Positions 42,951 through 43,147 of a stretch of 43,147 nucleotides of DNA are shown one piece after another. The position numbers and the translations under genes were made by a program. How positions within the stretch are numbered: position 1 is the stretch's first letter; every line of letters starts with the position of its first letter. The notes under the pieces were generated by a model. It was given only the letters and a program-made list of their open reading frames with translations. It was not told the origin of the DNA and did no database searches. Source of the DNA: Pectinatus frisingensis (GTDB taxonomy: Bacteria; Bacillota; Negativicutes; Selenomonadales; Selenomonadaceae); contig NZ_WIQU01000031.1 of NCBI RefSeq assembly GCF_015732285.1, forward strand, positions 1-43,147, written 5' to 3'.

Positions 42951-43147
42951 ATGACCGATGGAAAGCGGGCTATTATCCAGCAGCTCTTCCAAGAGTATAA
43001 CATCGAAAAACCAAATGACATCCAAGATGCCCTGAAGGATCTGCTTGGCGGCACCATCAAGGAGATGATGGTGTCTGAAATGGATGAACACCTGGGCTAT
43101 AGCAAATCGGAACGCTCCGACAGCAAGAACGCCCGCAACGGTTATAA
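42951..43147 (+). mobile_element. IS256-family (mutator-type) transposase, N-terminal part at right edge
   Basis: Frame from ATG 42951 (AAGGTTGA upstream) to the window end, 65 residues visible: IIQQLFQEYNIEKP, DIQDALKDLLGGTIKEMM, EMDEHLGYSKSERS, NARNGY. This is the highly conserved start of Mutator/IS256 transposases (DDE enzymes that move by copy-out). The rest, including the catalytic residues and the right terminal repeat, is outside. Confidence 0.93.

Noticed and set aside
42891-43091. Minus-strand 66-residue frame at the right edge
   Set aside because: It is the antisense shadow of the IS256-family transposase start.

Overview
The window looks like a chromosomal segment of a diderm, low-to-mid GC Firmicute, most likely Negativicutes. 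Strong AGGAGG ribosome-binding sites with frequent GTG/TTG starts, Tn916-like accessory genes and a tmRNA encoding the tag ANEDYALAA point to Firmicutes. A complete RND-MFP-TolC pump and a VirB/Trb type IV secretion system (T4SS) point to an outer membrane. Genus is inference; no 16S or core-gene tree is available here.

Layout. (1) 1-16.2 kb: a conjugation module. A MobA/MobL relaxase leaves the left edge on the minus strand. Facing it across a hairpin-rich, probably oriT-bearing gap is one tightly packed operon: virB8, virB9, virB10, virD4, a TraD-like gene, virB11, virB2, virB3, virB4, trbJ (virB5), trbL (virB6), an M23 peptidase-VirB6-lytic transglycosylase fusion, a TraF-type peptidase, a second TrbJ-like gene and a phage-type adenine methyltransferase. 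(2) 16.2-20.1 kb: a two-domain XRE regulator divergent from topoisomerase III, a membrane-anchored coiled-coil protein, then a scrambled topB/antirestriction remnant. (3) 20.1-33.0 kb: resistance cargo. A MerR regulator is divergent from a tolC (broken by one amber codon)-acrA-acrB operon; then VirK/YbjX-like, glycosyltransferase-like and copper-amine-oxidase-N genes; then a bltD-MFS operon behind a second copy of the MerR-type promoter. (4) 33.0-40.2 kb: a broken topB, a Tn916-Orf7-like sigma factor with an HTH_16 partner, an ArdC-N-like 755-residue protein, a ribbon-helix-helix repressor and a large serine recombinase, followed immediately by a truncated yyaL 5' end. (5) 40.2-43.1 kb: class A beta-lactamase, ssrA (tmRNA) with the remnant of another serine recombinase reading into its 3' end, and an IS256-family transposase leaving the right edge.

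Regions 1-4 read as one composite integrative conjugative element, or several nested ones. Three topB-related sequences, two HTH_16 sequences, a perfect 149-bp direct repeat (19887-20035 and 37517-37665) and two similar promoter/terminator units show that backbone pieces were duplicated and that the cargo was built in between.

The most novel-looking signal is a roughly 185-nt sequence directly downstream of the HTH_16 genes (copies at about 34615-34800 and 37781-37966, plus a 3' half at about 20040-20105). Its hairpins persist while loops and some paired bases change, gaps are not multiples of three, and it ends in a T-run. I propose it as a structured RNA or attenuator of the element. Also worth attention are the MerR circuit with two matching 19-bp-spacer operators, the cell-wall-hydrolase/VirB6 fusion, and the single amber codon in tolC.
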